Source of the DNA: Streptomyces sp. 2131.1
Lineage (GTDB): Bacteria; Actinomycetota; Actinomycetes; Streptomycetales; Streptomycetaceae
DNA length: 64,000 nucleotides
Assembly (NCBI RefSeq): GCF_900105515.1
Contig: NZ_FNSY01000001.1
Span: 5,382,001-5,446,000 of the forward strand
Direction: 5' to 3'
The notes under the pieces: generated by a model
The model's input: only the letters and a program-made list of their open reading frames with translations
What the model was told of the DNA's origin: nothing
Database searches by the model: none
Shown here: positions 8,971 to 16,726 of the stretch, piece by piece
Position numbering within the stretch: the first letter of the stretch is position 1
Layout of the letters: every line of letters begins with the position of its first letter
Translations under genes and position numbers: made by a program

Positions 8971-9864
8971 ATGTCACTCACCCGCCGCACGCAGATCGCC
9001 CTCGCCGGCGTCGTCGCAGCAGGAGTCGCAGCCGCCATCGCCGTACCGTCGCTCACCGACGACACCACCGACCAGAAGAACGTCGCCGCCGCCAGAGACA
9101 CCGACTACGGCCCCGAACCCGAAACCGACAGCAACCTCGTCACCCAGACCGACCAGATATCAACCCTGGCCACAGCCACCATCTCGCCCGACACCATGAT
9201 CAACCGGGCCCGCACCTGGCTCACCGCCAACGGCGGCCACCAGGTGCCGTACAGCATGCAGCGCGTCTGGAAGGACGGCTACCGCCAGGACTGCTCCGGC
9301 TTCGTCTCCATGGCCCTCGCCCTCGGCAAGCCCGGCCTCAACACCGTCGGCCTCGCCAGCTCCTCCAGCGGCGTCACCAAGCACCTCAGCGGCACCAGCC
9401 AGCTCCGCAAGGGCGACCTCCTCATCGACGCCAGCACCAGCGACGGCGACTTCCGCCACGTCGTCATCTTCGAGAAGTGGGCCAACACCTCACACAGCTC
9501 CTACTGGGCCTACGAACAGCGCGGCTCCCACGGCACCACCCACCGCACCCTCAGCTACGGAATCGGCAAGGACAACTACGACCCCTACCGACCCCTCAAG
9601 CTCAGCGGAAGCAGCAGCGGCGGAGGCAGCAGCACGCCCTCCACCCCCAGCGCCGCCTGGCCCGTACTCAAGAACGGCTCCAAGGGCACCGACGTCCGCT
9701 CCGCCCAGCAACTCCTCATCGCACGCGGCTACTCCATCGCCGCCGACAGCAGCTTCGGCCCCGCGACCCGCTCCGCCGTGACCCGCTTCCAGAAGGCCCA
9801 CGCCCTCGCCGCCGACGGCGTCATAAGCCCCAACACCTGGCGCACCCTCCTCGGCACCCGCTGA
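8971..9864 (+). CDS. Secreted NlpC/P60 hydrolase with peptidoglycan-binding domain
   Basis: 297-residue predicted secreted peptidoglycan hydrolase. Residues 1-25 form a signal peptide (RRTQIALAGVVAAGVAAAIAV). The catalytic domain (about 75-200) has Cys108 in RQDCSGFVS and His163 in FRHVVIF. A Ser/Gly linker (about 204-218) leads to a PG-binding_1 domain (about 222-297; GSKGTDVRSAQQLLIARGYS and ATRSAVTRFQKAHALAADG). ATG 8971 follows GGGGGAAAAAA and precedes the signal peptide directly. It stands alone, with 222 bp of GC-rich DNA in front and a terminator behind. The substrate could be a muropeptide, but members with this architecture may also be amidases of other kinds. Confidence 0.85.
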   Translation: MSLTRRTQIALAGVVAAGVAAAIAVPSLTDDTTDQKNVAAARDTDYGPEPETDSNLVTQTDQISTLATATISPDTMINRARTWLTANGGHQVPYSMQRVWKDGYRQDCSGFVSMALALGKPGLNTVGLASSSSGVTKHLSGTSQLRKGDLLIDASTSDGDFRHVVIFEKWANTSHSSYWAYEQRGSHGTTHRTLSYGIGKDNYDPYRPLKLSGSSSGGGSSTPSTPSAAWPVLKNGSKGTDVRSAQQLLIARGYSIAADSSFGPATRSAVTRFQKAHALAADGVISPNTWRTLLGTR

Positions 9865-9875
9865 CACACACCACA

Positions 9876-9919
9876 GCGGCCCCCTTTCCCACCGCACCCG
9901 CGGAAGGAAAGGGGACCGC
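9876..9919. terminator. Bidirectional hairpin between NlpC/P60 and 5'-nucleotidase genes
   Basis: GCGGCCCCCTTTCC (9876-9889) pairs with GGAAAGGGGACCGC (9906-9919) with one mismatch, between two convergent genes. Confidence 0.7.
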
Positions 9920-9940
9920 CGTCACACCGCACAGGCGCCA

Positions 9941-11752
9941 CTAGAACACCGGCACACCGTCCCGCGTCAGCTTCCAGTCCACCGAAGCGAACTCCGCACC
10001 GTCCACCGAACCCTTCGCCTGCACCCAGGCGATGATCGTGTTCCGGATCTCCTCCGAATTCGCCCACAGCTGCTTCGCCGCCGGAACGTGCGGGAAATTC
10101 CCGCCACCGCTCGCCCGGTAGTTGTTCACCGCCAGCACGAACTGCGCCTTCGGGTCGATCGGCTTCCCCTCGAAGGACAGATTCACGATCCGCGAACCCA
10201 CCGGCTTCGCGATGTCGATGTCATACGTCAGCCCCGACACCGCGTCGTAGTTGTAGTCCGGCGTGCTCTCCGCATTCGTCAGCTTCTCCGGATCCACCGG
10301 AGCACCCGCCGCCGTCTGCACGTAGTACTTCGCCGAGAACTCCAGGTAATCCAGGATCTGCGCACCCGTCACCAGACGCGCCTCCAGCGTGTTCTCGAAC
10401 GGATACAGACCCGCCGCGTCCTTGATCGTCACGCTCCCGGCCGGAATCCGCGCCGTACGCGAGAAACACGACGCCTGCGACAGCACCGGCAGCTCCGCGT
10501 ACTCACCACCCGCCAGCGCCGCCTTCACCGTCTCCGCCTGGACGACGTTGATCAGATCGATGATCGGCTCGTCCTTCCACGCCGCCTCGGCCGTCGTCAT
10601 CTCCGCCGCCGACGTACCGATCACCTGGTTGACATACGCCACGACCTTCTTGTGCTCGTCCGCCAGCAGCCGGGTGATCTTCCGGTCCTCCGCCGCCGTG
10701 TTCGAGTTCAGCACCCGCGAACCCGCCTTCTCGACCACCCAGCGGCCCTTCTCCCACACCACCTCGAAGTCGAACAGCGTCAGCCGCTGCCCCCACTTCA
10801 ACGGCTCCGAGAGCACGACCTTCTTCCCGGTCTCCTTGTTCTCCACGAAGTACTCGGGAATCTCCAGGTGCGCGTGACCCACCAGGATCGCGTCGATCCC
10901 CGGCACCTGCTCCGCCACCAGACCCGCCGCGTTCTCCACGTACGGAATCTGGTCCCCGTACGACGACGTCCCGCTGTTGCCCGAATGCGCCGACACGATC
11001 ACCACGTCCGCACCCATCGAACGCAACCGCGGCACATACTTCGCCGCCTGCTCCTCAAGACCCGGGAACACCATCTTCCCGCCCACGTTCGCCTTGTCCC
11101 AGATCGCGATCCCCGGATTCGTCAGCCCCAGAATCGCCACCCTCACATCACGCCCGTGCGGCGTCCGCAGCTTCTTGATCACGTACGGCGCGAACGCCGG
11201 CCGCAGCGTCTTCGCGTCCAGCGCGTTCGCCCCCAGCAGCGGGAAGTCGCACTGCTCCTCGAACTTCCGCAGCACCGGAATCCCGTAGTTGAACTCGTGG
11301 TTCCCCAGCGCCGCCGCGTCGTACCCGATCGCGTTCATCGCCTGAGCCATCGGGTGCACCGGACCACGCTTCGCCGTGATCGGGTCGATCTTCGCGTAGT
11401 AGTACGACAGCTGCGTACCCTGAATCGTGTCACCCGCGTCGATCATCAACGTGTTGTGACGGCCCTTCTCACGCCGCACCTGCTCCACCAGCGTCGAGAT
11501 CTTCGCCAGACCGACGTCGTTGTGGTCCTTGTCGTCGAACTCGGCGTCCGTGAAGTAGTCCCAGTTGAAGACGTTCCCGTGCAGGTCCGTCGTCCCCATC
11601 ACAGTGAACGAGTACCGCTTCTGCGGACGCCCGTGACCATGACCGTGCCCACGCCCGTGCGCCTGAGCGGGCGACGCGGCGCCGCCCACCACCACCGCAC
11701 CCGCGCCGGCCGCGGCCGATGTCCCCAGGAACGTCCTTCGGTTCAGCGGCAT
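9941..11752 (-). CDS. Tat-exported 5'-nucleotidase / UshA-like metallophosphoesterase
   Basis: 603-residue bifunctional-type metallophosphatase. The N terminus MPLNRRTFLGTSAAAGAG carries a twin-arginine signal, then a His/Gly-rich linker. The calcineurin-like domain (about 50-330) shows TTDLHGN, AGDTIQG, LGNHEFNYG and the VGHAHLE metal ligands; the C-terminal 5'-nucleotidase domain (about 370-600) shows NNYRASGGGNFPH. It should dephosphorylate extracellular nucleotides or nucleotide sugars, scavenging phosphate and nucleosides. ATG 11752 is preceded by GGGAGAGACGAG; an upstream in-frame ATG at 11884 is rejected because the Tat motif would be internal. It diverges from the SIMPL gene. Confidence 0.93.
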   Translation of the reverse strand: MPLNRRTFLGTSAAAGAGAVVVGGAASPAQAHGRGHGHGHGRPQKRYSFTVMGTTDLHGNVFNWDYFTDAEFDDKDHNDVGLAKISTLVEQVRREKGRHNTLMIDAGDTIQGTQLSYYYAKIDPITAKRGPVHPMAQAMNAIGYDAAALGNHEFNYGIPVLRKFEEQCDFPLLGANALDAKTLRPAFAPYVIKKLRTPHGRDVRVAILGLTNPGIAIWDKANVGGKMVFPGLEEQAAKYVPRLRSMGADVVIVSAHSGNSGTSSYGDQIPYVENAAGLVAEQVPGIDAILVGHAHLEIPEYFVENKETGKKVVLSEPLKWGQRLTLFDFEVVWEKGRWVVEKAGSRVLNSNTAAEDRKITRLLADEHKKVVAYVNQVIGTSAAEMTTAEAAWKDEPIIDLINVVQAETVKAALAGGEYAELPVLSQASCFSRTARIPAGSVTIKDAAGLYPFENTLEARLVTGAQILDYLEFSAKYYVQTAAGAPVDPEKLTNAESTPDYNYDAVSGLTYDIDIAKPVGSRIVNLSFEGKPIDPKAQFVLAVNNYRASGGGNFPHVPAAKQLWANSEEIRNTIIAWVQAKGSVDGAEFASVDWKLTRDGVPVF

Positions 11753-11946
11753 CTCGTCTCTCCCACATTTCGGTTCACTTGGTGCGAAGTTCTGTCGTAC
11801 GCCGATCAACAACGCGCGTAGATAATCACCCAGGAACCGCCCCCGGCAACACCCCCGGCAGGTTTCCGTTCCATGACCACACATCGACGGGACGCCGTCG
11901 GACGGTGAACACCCCGACTGTCACCCCCGGATGCCACAGTGGACCC

Positions 11947-12645
11947 ATGACCGAACCCACCCAGCCCTACGGCACCCCGGACCAACCCCGACTCGCAGTC
12001 CGAGGCGAAGCCCGCCTCGAAGTCGACCCCGAGATCGCCCGCCTCTCCATCACCGTCACCGCCCGCGGCAAGGACCGCCGCGCCGCCCTCGAAGACCTCA
12101 CCCGCCGCAACAACACCGTCCTCGAACTCGCCCGCGCCTACGGCGACGCCATCGAGAAACTCGAAACCGGCGCCCTCTCCATCCACCCCGAACTCGTCCA
12201 CCGCGGCCGCGACGAAAAGATCCGCGCCTACCACGGCCGCGTCCACATCACCGCCGCCCTCAACGACTTCACCGCACTCGGCGAATTCGTCACCCGCGTC
12301 GGCGACCTCGACATGACCCACGTCAACGGACCCTGGTGGGCCCTGCGCCCCACCTCACCCGCCCACGGCGAAGCCCGCCGCCAAGCCGTCCGCGAAGCCG
12401 TCCAACGCGCCCGCGAATACGCCGGAGCCCTCGGCGCGGACCTCGCCGCCCTCGTCGAACTCGCCGACATAGGCGCGGAGAACACCGCCCCCGTCGCCTA
12501 CGCCCGCACCGGCGGCTACGGCGGCGCGATGCCCGCCCCCGCCGGAGGCGGCGCCCCGCCGCCCCCCGTCGACCTCGAACCCCAGCGCCAGACCGTCTAC
12601 GCGCAGGTGAACGCCCGCTTCACCATGACCCCGCCGAAACTCTGA
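11947..12645 (+). CDS. SIMPL domain protein (DUF541)
   Basis: 232-residue SIMPL/DUF541 protein: residues 15-205 have the family pattern VRGEARLEVDPEIARLSITVTARGKD ... REYAGALGADLAALVELAD. There is no signal peptide, unlike the periplasmic homologues of Gram-negatives, so it is probably cytoplasmic. The C terminus has a Gly/Pro-rich insertion (APAGGGAPPPP) before the last strand. The molecular role of the family is uncertain. ATG 11947 sits 194 bp from the divergent 5'-nucleotidase start. Confidence 0.85.
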   Translation: MTEPTQPYGTPDQPRLAVRGEARLEVDPEIARLSITVTARGKDRRAALEDLTRRNNTVLELARAYGDAIEKLETGALSIHPELVHRGRDEKIRAYHGRVHITAALNDFTALGEFVTRVGDLDMTHVNGPWWALRPTSPAHGEARRQAVREAVQRAREYAGALGADLAALVELADIGAENTAPVAYARTGGYGGAMPAPAGGGAPPPPVDLEPQRQTVYAQVNARFTMTPPKL

Positions 12646-12668
12646 ATTCCCACCTACGGGGACACCGG

Positions 12669-12690
12669 GGCGTGCTCATCCGAGCACGCC
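12669..12690 (+). terminator. Hairpin after the SIMPL gene
   Basis: GGCGTGCTC (12669-12677) pairs perfectly with GAGCACGCC (12682-12690) around the loop ATCC; no T-tract. Confidence 0.65.
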
Positions 12691-12735
12691 GCCGCACAAT
12701 TCAACACTTGTCAATAACCCTTCACGCAAAGGTGG

Positions 12736-12775
12736 TTGAGCAGTCATTCACAGCCAATTACCTACCCATAGGTAA
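12736..12775 (+). promoter_or_regulatory. Candidate pyk promoter with overlapping palindrome
   Basis: TTGAGC (12736-12741) is followed at 17 bp by TACCTA (12759-12764). The inverted repeat TTACCTA (12758-12764), loop CCCA, TAGGTAA (12769-12775) is perfect and overlaps the -10, as a repressor operator would. The pyk ATG is 16 bp downstream, so the leader would be about 20 nt. Which protein binds is unknown. Confidence 0.45.
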
Positions 12776-12791
12776 GGTCTAGGGTCGAACC

Positions 12792-14225
12792 ATGCGCCGA
12801 GCCAAAATCGTATGCACCCTGGGACCCGCCACCGACTCGTACGAGCAGATCAAGGACCTCGTCGAGGCGGGAATGGACATCGCCCGCCTCAACCTCAGCC
12901 ACGGCAGCTACGCCGAACACGAAGAGCGCTACCACCGCGTGCGCAAGGCGTCCGACGAGGCGCACCGCAGCGTCGGCGTCCTCGCCGACCTTCAAGGCCC
13001 GAAGATCCGCCTCGGACGCTTCCGCGAAGGACCCGTACTCCTTGAACGCGGCGACGACTTCACGATCACCGTCGAGCCGATGGAGGGCGACCGCAACGGC
13101 TGCGGCACGACGTACAGCGGCCTCGCCGCCGACGTCACCCCCGGCGAGCGCATCCTGATCGACGACGGCCGCGTCACCCTGGAGGTCGTCGAGGTCGACG
13201 GCCCCCGCGTCCGCACCACCGTCGTCGAGGGCGGCATGGTCTCCGACCACAAGGGCCTCAACCTCCCCGGCGTCGCCGTATCCGTCCCCGCGCTCTCCGA
13301 GAAGGACATCGACGACCTCCGCTGGGCCATCCGCACCGGCGCCGACGTCATCGCCCTCTCCTTCGTCCGCAGCGGCCGCGACATCGAGGACGTCCACCGC
13401 GTCATGGACGAGGAGGGCCGCCGCCTCCCCGTCATCGCCAAGGTCGAGAAGCCCCAGGCCGTCGAGAACATCGAGGACATCGTCGCCGCCTTCGACGGCA
13501 TCATGGTCGCCCGCGGCGACCTCGGCGTCGAAATGCCGCTGGAGCAGGTCCCGATCGTCCAGAAGCGCGCGATCAAGCTCGCCAAGCGCAACGCGAAGCC
13601 GGTCATCGTCGCGACCCAGATGCTCGACTCGATGATCGACAACTCCCGGCCCACCCGCGCCGAGGCCTCCGACGTCGCCAACGCGATCATCGACGGCACG
13701 GACGCGGTGATGCTCTCCGGCGAGACGAGCGTCGGCAAGTACGCGATCGAGACCGTCCGCACGATGTCCCGCATCGTCGAGGCCGCCGAGGAGGACATCC
13801 TCGCGAAGGGCCTCCCGCCCCTGACCGAACGCAACAAGCCCCGCACCCAGGGCGGCGCGGTCGCCCGCGCGGCGGCGGAGATGGGCGACTTCCTCGGCGC
13901 GAAGTTCCTGGTCGCCTTCACCCAGAGCGGCGACACGGTCAAGCGGTTGTCGCGTTACCGCTCCCCGATCCCGCTTCTCGCCTTCACCCCGGACCCGGCC
14001 ACGCGCTCCCAGCTCAACCTGACCTGGGGCGTCGAGACGTTCCTGGGCCCGCACGTGGACTCGACGGACGCGATGGTCGCCCAGGTCGACGAGGAACTCC
14101 TGAAGATCGGCCGCTGTCAGAAGGGCGACGTGGTGGTCATCACCGCCGGCTCCCCGCCTGGTGTCGCGGGCTCCACGAATCTGGTGCGCGTGCACCACAT
14201 CGGCGAGGACGACAGCCCGAAGTAG
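12792..14225 (+). CDS. pyk: Pyruvate kinase
   Basis: 477-residue pyruvate kinase: phosphoenolpyruvate plus ADP gives pyruvate plus ATP, the last step of glycolysis. Signature segments are MRRAKIVCTLGPATDS at the start, MDIARLNLSHGSY, GPKIRLGRF, VIAKVEKPQAVENI with the catalytic Lys, IMVARGDLGVEMP and TQMLDSMIDNSRPTRAE. Length is normal for the bacterial enzyme without an extra C-terminal domain. Third positions shift from C-ending codons in the first half to more G-ending codons in the second half, following the regional GC-skew change. ATG 12792 is the only sensible start. Confidence 0.98.
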   Translation: MRRAKIVCTLGPATDSYEQIKDLVEAGMDIARLNLSHGSYAEHEERYHRVRKASDEAHRSVGVLADLQGPKIRLGRFREGPVLLERGDDFTITVEPMEGDRNGCGTTYSGLAADVTPGERILIDDGRVTLEVVEVDGPRVRTTVVEGGMVSDHKGLNLPGVAVSVPALSEKDIDDLRWAIRTGADVIALSFVRSGRDIEDVHRVMDEEGRRLPVIAKVEKPQAVENIEDIVAAFDGIMVARGDLGVEMPLEQVPIVQKRAIKLAKRNAKPVIVATQMLDSMIDNSRPTRAEASDVANAIIDGTDAVMLSGETSVGKYAIETVRTMSRIVEAAEEDILAKGLPPLTERNKPRTQGGAVARAAAEMGDFLGAKFLVAFTQSGDTVKRLSRYRSPIPLLAFTPDPATRSQLNLTWGVETFLGPHVDSTDAMVAQVDEELLKIGRCQKGDVVVITAGSPPGVAGSTNLVRVHHIGEDDSPK

Positions 14226-14231
14226 GGCGGC

Positions 14232-15011
14232 TCAGTATTTCGGCCCGACGTGAGCGTCCATGAGTGCGACGGACGCCCGTCGGGCGACGGAGATGTTGTA
14301 CTCCTTGCCCGCGCGTGTGCAGTGCGTCCACCGGACGCCGAGCTTGTCCAGGGTGTCGGTGTAGAGCTGCCGGATGTCGTCCGAGACGTTGGTGAACCAG
14401 TACCGGGGGTACTCGTACCGCTTCTTGACGCCCCCGACCACCCTGGTCGTCCAGTTCATGGTCCGACAGCCGTCGGAGTGGATGAGACCGCGGACGAAGT
14501 CCCAGGGGTGGGCGTCGACGATCTCCTGCTGCCAGGGTTCGAGGGCGATGCGGCGGGTGTGCTTCATGCCGGGGCCGTGTTGGGGAAAGAGGCAGGCCCA
14601 GTGCTTGGTGTAGGACTTGACCTCGACGCATCCGTCTCTGTGGCGCCGCGAGGTGCGCGGCATGGGCATCACTCGGCGTAAGGCCGACTCGGCTTCGTCG
14701 ATCAGTCCCGGGTGTGCCTCGCCGCAGAAGATGGACAGATGGTGCTGCTTCCGCTTGGAGATGATGTGGCCATCGCCCAGATAGAGGCCGAGCAAATAGG
14801 CATACGCGAGGCGATCGAATTCTCGGTCCGTGCACACTGGGCAGTCGGTAGGCCGCTCGAACTGGATTCCGCGCTGCTTGCGATCCTCGTGCAGCCACCA
14901 GCCGATTGTCCCTCGCGGGACATTGAGAAGTTCAGCAACCGCTCGGTTTGTGGTTCCGCTCCGCAAGAGGGCGAGTGCTTCGTCGCGTAACGACGGATTG
15001 TGCTGGTCCAT
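14232..15011 (-). CDS. Free-standing LAGLIDADG homing-endonuclease-like protein with N-terminal HTH
   Basis: 259-residue protein. Residues 8-45 form a helix-turn-helix (TNRAVAELLNVPRGTIGWWL), followed by CPVC at 57-60. Two LAGLIDADG helices are visible: YLLGLYLGDG (72-81) and FVRGLIHSDG (172-181), each ending in the acidic catalytic Asp, so it may work as a monomeric nuclease or a nuclease-derived regulator. Codon use is foreign: many A/T-ending codons in the first 75 residues (TAT, GAT, AAT, CTT, GAA) and two TTA leucines (codons 8 and 111), so translation should need the bldA tRNA. ATG 15011 is chosen; a longer frame would run through the tRNA. It ends 6 bp from pyk, convergent. Function not established. 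Confidence 0.75.
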   Translation of the reverse strand: MDQHNPSLRDEALALLRSGTTNRAVAELLNVPRGTIGWWLHEDRKQRGIQFERPTDCPVCTDREFDRLAYAYLLGLYLGDGHIISKRKQHHLSIFCGEAHPGLIDEAESALRRVMPMPRTSRRHRDGCVEVKSYTKHWACLFPQHGPGMKHTRRIALEPWQQEIVDAHPWDFVRGLIHSDGCRTMNWTTRVVGGVKKRYEYPRYWFTNVSDDIRQLYTDTLDKLGVRWTHCTRAGKEYNISVARRASVALMDAHVGPKY

Positions 15012-15121
15012 GCGGCGAAGTCTTGTTCGACTCTGGTGGGCATGTGCCTGCTTCGAGGGTGCGTTCACCGGCGGGAGTGAAGATCGCCAAGCTGGCTTGC
15101 ACCTTGGAATCAAAGGTAAGG

Positions 15122-15194
15122 TGCCCTGGGTGGGATTCGAACCCACGCTGTCGGTTGTTTGAGAACCGTGTCTCTTCCGCTGGACTACCAGGGC
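15122..15194 (-). tRNA. tRNA with CAA anticodon (Leu, UUG) but class I fold
   Basis: 73-nt cloverleaf. The acceptor stem GCCCTGG/CCAGGGC is perfect with discriminator A; U8, A14, G18-G19 and the G15-C48 Levitt pair are present; the D-stem has three pairs plus a C-A mismatch; the anticodon stem CGGTT/AACCG closes the loop CTCAAAC (anticodon CAA); the variable region is only ACAGC; the T arm is GTGGG TTCGAAT CCCAC. CCA is not encoded. Bacterial leucine tRNAs are class II, with a long variable arm and about 85 nt, so the short arm conflicts with the anticodon. Charging identity is therefore uncertain. Confidence 0.88.
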
Positions 15195-15209
15195 TGACAT
15201 TAGGATCAA

Positions 15210-15237
15210 AGGCTAGCCCAGACCCGCTGTGACTCAA
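15210..15237 (-). promoter_or_regulatory. Candidate promoter of the CAA tRNA gene
   Basis: On the minus strand TTGAGT (15237-15232) is followed after 16 bp by TAGCCT (15215-15210), about 16 nt upstream of the mature tRNA 5' end. Confidence 0.45.
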
Positions 15238-15294
15238 ACATACAGGAGCTAGGTAGGCTCAGGTAGCAGCACCTGCCCTGAATCAAGGAGCCCC

Positions 15295-15945
15295 GTGACC
15301 ACCCCCGAGTCGCCCCAGCCCGTCGCCGACGACGACAAGTCGCACGTCCCGCCGCTGACGACCCGCGTCGTCATCGCCGAGGACGAGGCGCTCATCCGCC
15401 TCGACCTCAAAGAGATGCTCGAAGAAGAGGGCTACTCCGTCGTTGGCGAGGCCGGGGACGGGCAGCAGGCCGTCGAGCTGGCTCGGGAGCACAAGCCTGA
15501 CCTGGTGATCCTCGACGTGAAGATGCCCGTCCTCGACGGGATCTCCGCCGCCGAGAAGATCGCGGAGGAGTCCATCGCGCCGGTCCTCATGCTCACCGCG
15601 TTCTCGCAGCGCGACCTCGTGGAGCGGGCCCGGGACGCCGGGGCGATGGCTTACCTCGTGAAGCCGTTCAGCAAGAGCGACGTCGTACCGGCGATCGAGA
15701 TGGCCGTGTCGCGGTTCTCCGAGCTGAAGGCTTTGGAGAACGAGGTCGCCGACCTCGCGCAGCGGCTGGAGACGCGGAAGCTGGTGGACCGGGCGAAGAG
15801 CATTCTGCAGACGGACTACGGGCTGTCCGAGCCGGAGGCGTTCCGGTGGATCCAGAAGACGTCGATGGACCGCCGGCTGTCGATGCAGCAGCTCGCCGAG
15901 GCCCTGATCGCGGACGCCGAGGAGAAGAAGAAGGCCGCCGAGTAG
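15295..15945 (+). CDS. ANTAR-domain response regulator (PdtaR-like)
   Basis: 216-residue two-component regulator that acts on RNA rather than DNA. The receiver domain (about 24-138) has the acidic pair ED at 29-30, phospho-acceptor Asp74 in VILDVKMP and Lys123 in YLVKPFSK. The C-terminal ANTAR helices (about 150-208; LVDRAKSILQTDYGLSEPEA) bind paired hexaloop hairpins to prevent termination. The family partner is a soluble histidine kinase (PdtaS), not present here. The GTG start at 15295 has AAGGAG five bases upstream. It lies next to the divergent tRNA gene. Confidence 0.95.
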   Translation: MTTPESPQPVADDDKSHVPPLTTRVVIAEDEALIRLDLKEMLEEEGYSVVGEAGDGQQAVELAREHKPDLVILDVKMPVLDGISAAEKIAEESIAPVLMLTAFSQRDLVERARDAGAMAYLVKPFSKSDVVPAIEMAVSRFSELKALENEVADLAQRLETRKLVDRAKSILQTDYGLSEPEAFRWIQKTSMDRRLSMQQLAEALIADAEEKKKAAE

Positions 15946-15962
15946 GCCCCGTAAAGCAGAGG

Positions 15963-15993
15963 AAAGGCCCGCGCCGTGATGGCGCGGGCCTTT
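15963..15993. terminator. Strong bidirectional terminator between ANTAR regulator and livF
   Basis: AAAGGCCCGCGCC (15963-15975) pairs perfectly with GGCGCGGGCCTTT (15981-15993) around GTGAT. The flanking A and T residues make it work in both directions for the convergent genes. Confidence 0.9.
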
Positions 15994-16009
15994 CTCGTGC
16001 GCGTACGGG

Positions 16010-16726
16010 TCAGTCCTCGCCCAGGTACGCCTTGCGGACGGACTCGTCGTGGAGGAGGTCCGATCCGGTGCCGGAGAGGACGATCTTGCCGATCTCCATG
16101 ACGTGGCCCTGGTCGGCCAGGGACAGCGCGGCCTGGGCGTTCTGCTCGACCAGGAGGATCGTCGTGCCGGAGGCGCGGAGTTCGACGATGGTCTCCATGA
16201 TCTTCTGCATCATGATCGGGGAGAGCCCCATGGAGGGTTCGTCGAGCATGAGCAGCTTGGGCTGGGACATCATCGCCCTGCCCATGGCGAGCATCTGCTG
16301 TTCGCCGCCGGAGAGGGTTCCGGCGGCCTGCTTTCGGCGTTCCCCGAGGATGGGGAAGAGGTCGTAGGCGCGCTGGACGTCCTTCTCGATGCCGGCCTTG
16401 TCGTTGCGGAGGTAGGCGCCGAGGAGGAGGTTCTCCGTGATCGTCAGCCGGGGGAAGATGTGGCGGCCCTCGGGGGAGTGGGCGAGGCCCAGGGAGACGA
16501 TCTTGTGTGCGGGGATGTTGGTGAGGGGTTTGCCCTCGAAGAGGATGCGGCCGGCGAGGGGTTTGAGAAGCCCGGAGAGGGTGCGCAGGGTGGTGGTCTT
16601 GCCGGCGCCGTTGGTGCCGATGAGGGTGACCACCTGGCCGGCTTCGACGGTGAACGAGATGCCCTTGACGGCTTCGATCTTGCCGTAGGCGACGCGGAGG
16701 TCCTCGACCTCCAGCAGGGCGGTCAT
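16010..16726 (-). CDS. livF: Branched-chain amino-acid ABC transporter ATPase LivF
   Basis: 238-residue ABC ATPase, last gene of the liv operon. It shows Walker A GTNGAGKTTT near 37-46, the signature LSGGEQQM and Walker B LLMLDEPSMGLSP. With LivG it drives uptake of Leu/Ile/Val or related substrates through LivH/LivM. Its ATG overlaps the livG stop (ATGA), so translation is coupled. Confidence 0.95.
   Translation of the reverse strand: MTALLEVEDLRVAYGKIEAVKGISFTVEAGQVVTLIGTNGAGKTTTLRTLSGLLKPLAGRILFEGKPLTNIPAHKIVSLGLAHSPEGRHIFPRLTITENLLLGAYLRNDKAGIEKDVQRAYDLFPILGERRKQAAGTLSGGEQQMLAMGRAMMSQPKLLMLDEPSMGLSPIMMQKIMETIVELRASGTTILLVEQNAQAALSLADQGHVMEIGKIVLSGTGSDLLHDESVRKAYLGED

Noticed and set aside
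4038..9944. A plus-strand open frame of almost 2000 codons across pepN and the decarboxylase/hydroxylase genes
   Set aside because: It is an Arg/Pro/His/Thr low-complexity shadow in the wrong frame of GC-rich genes; real genes with catalytic motifs occupy other frames.
15012..15209. Longer LAGLIDADG protein starting at 15209
   Set aside because: The extension would be translated through the tRNA gene; ATG 15011 begins the HTH domain.
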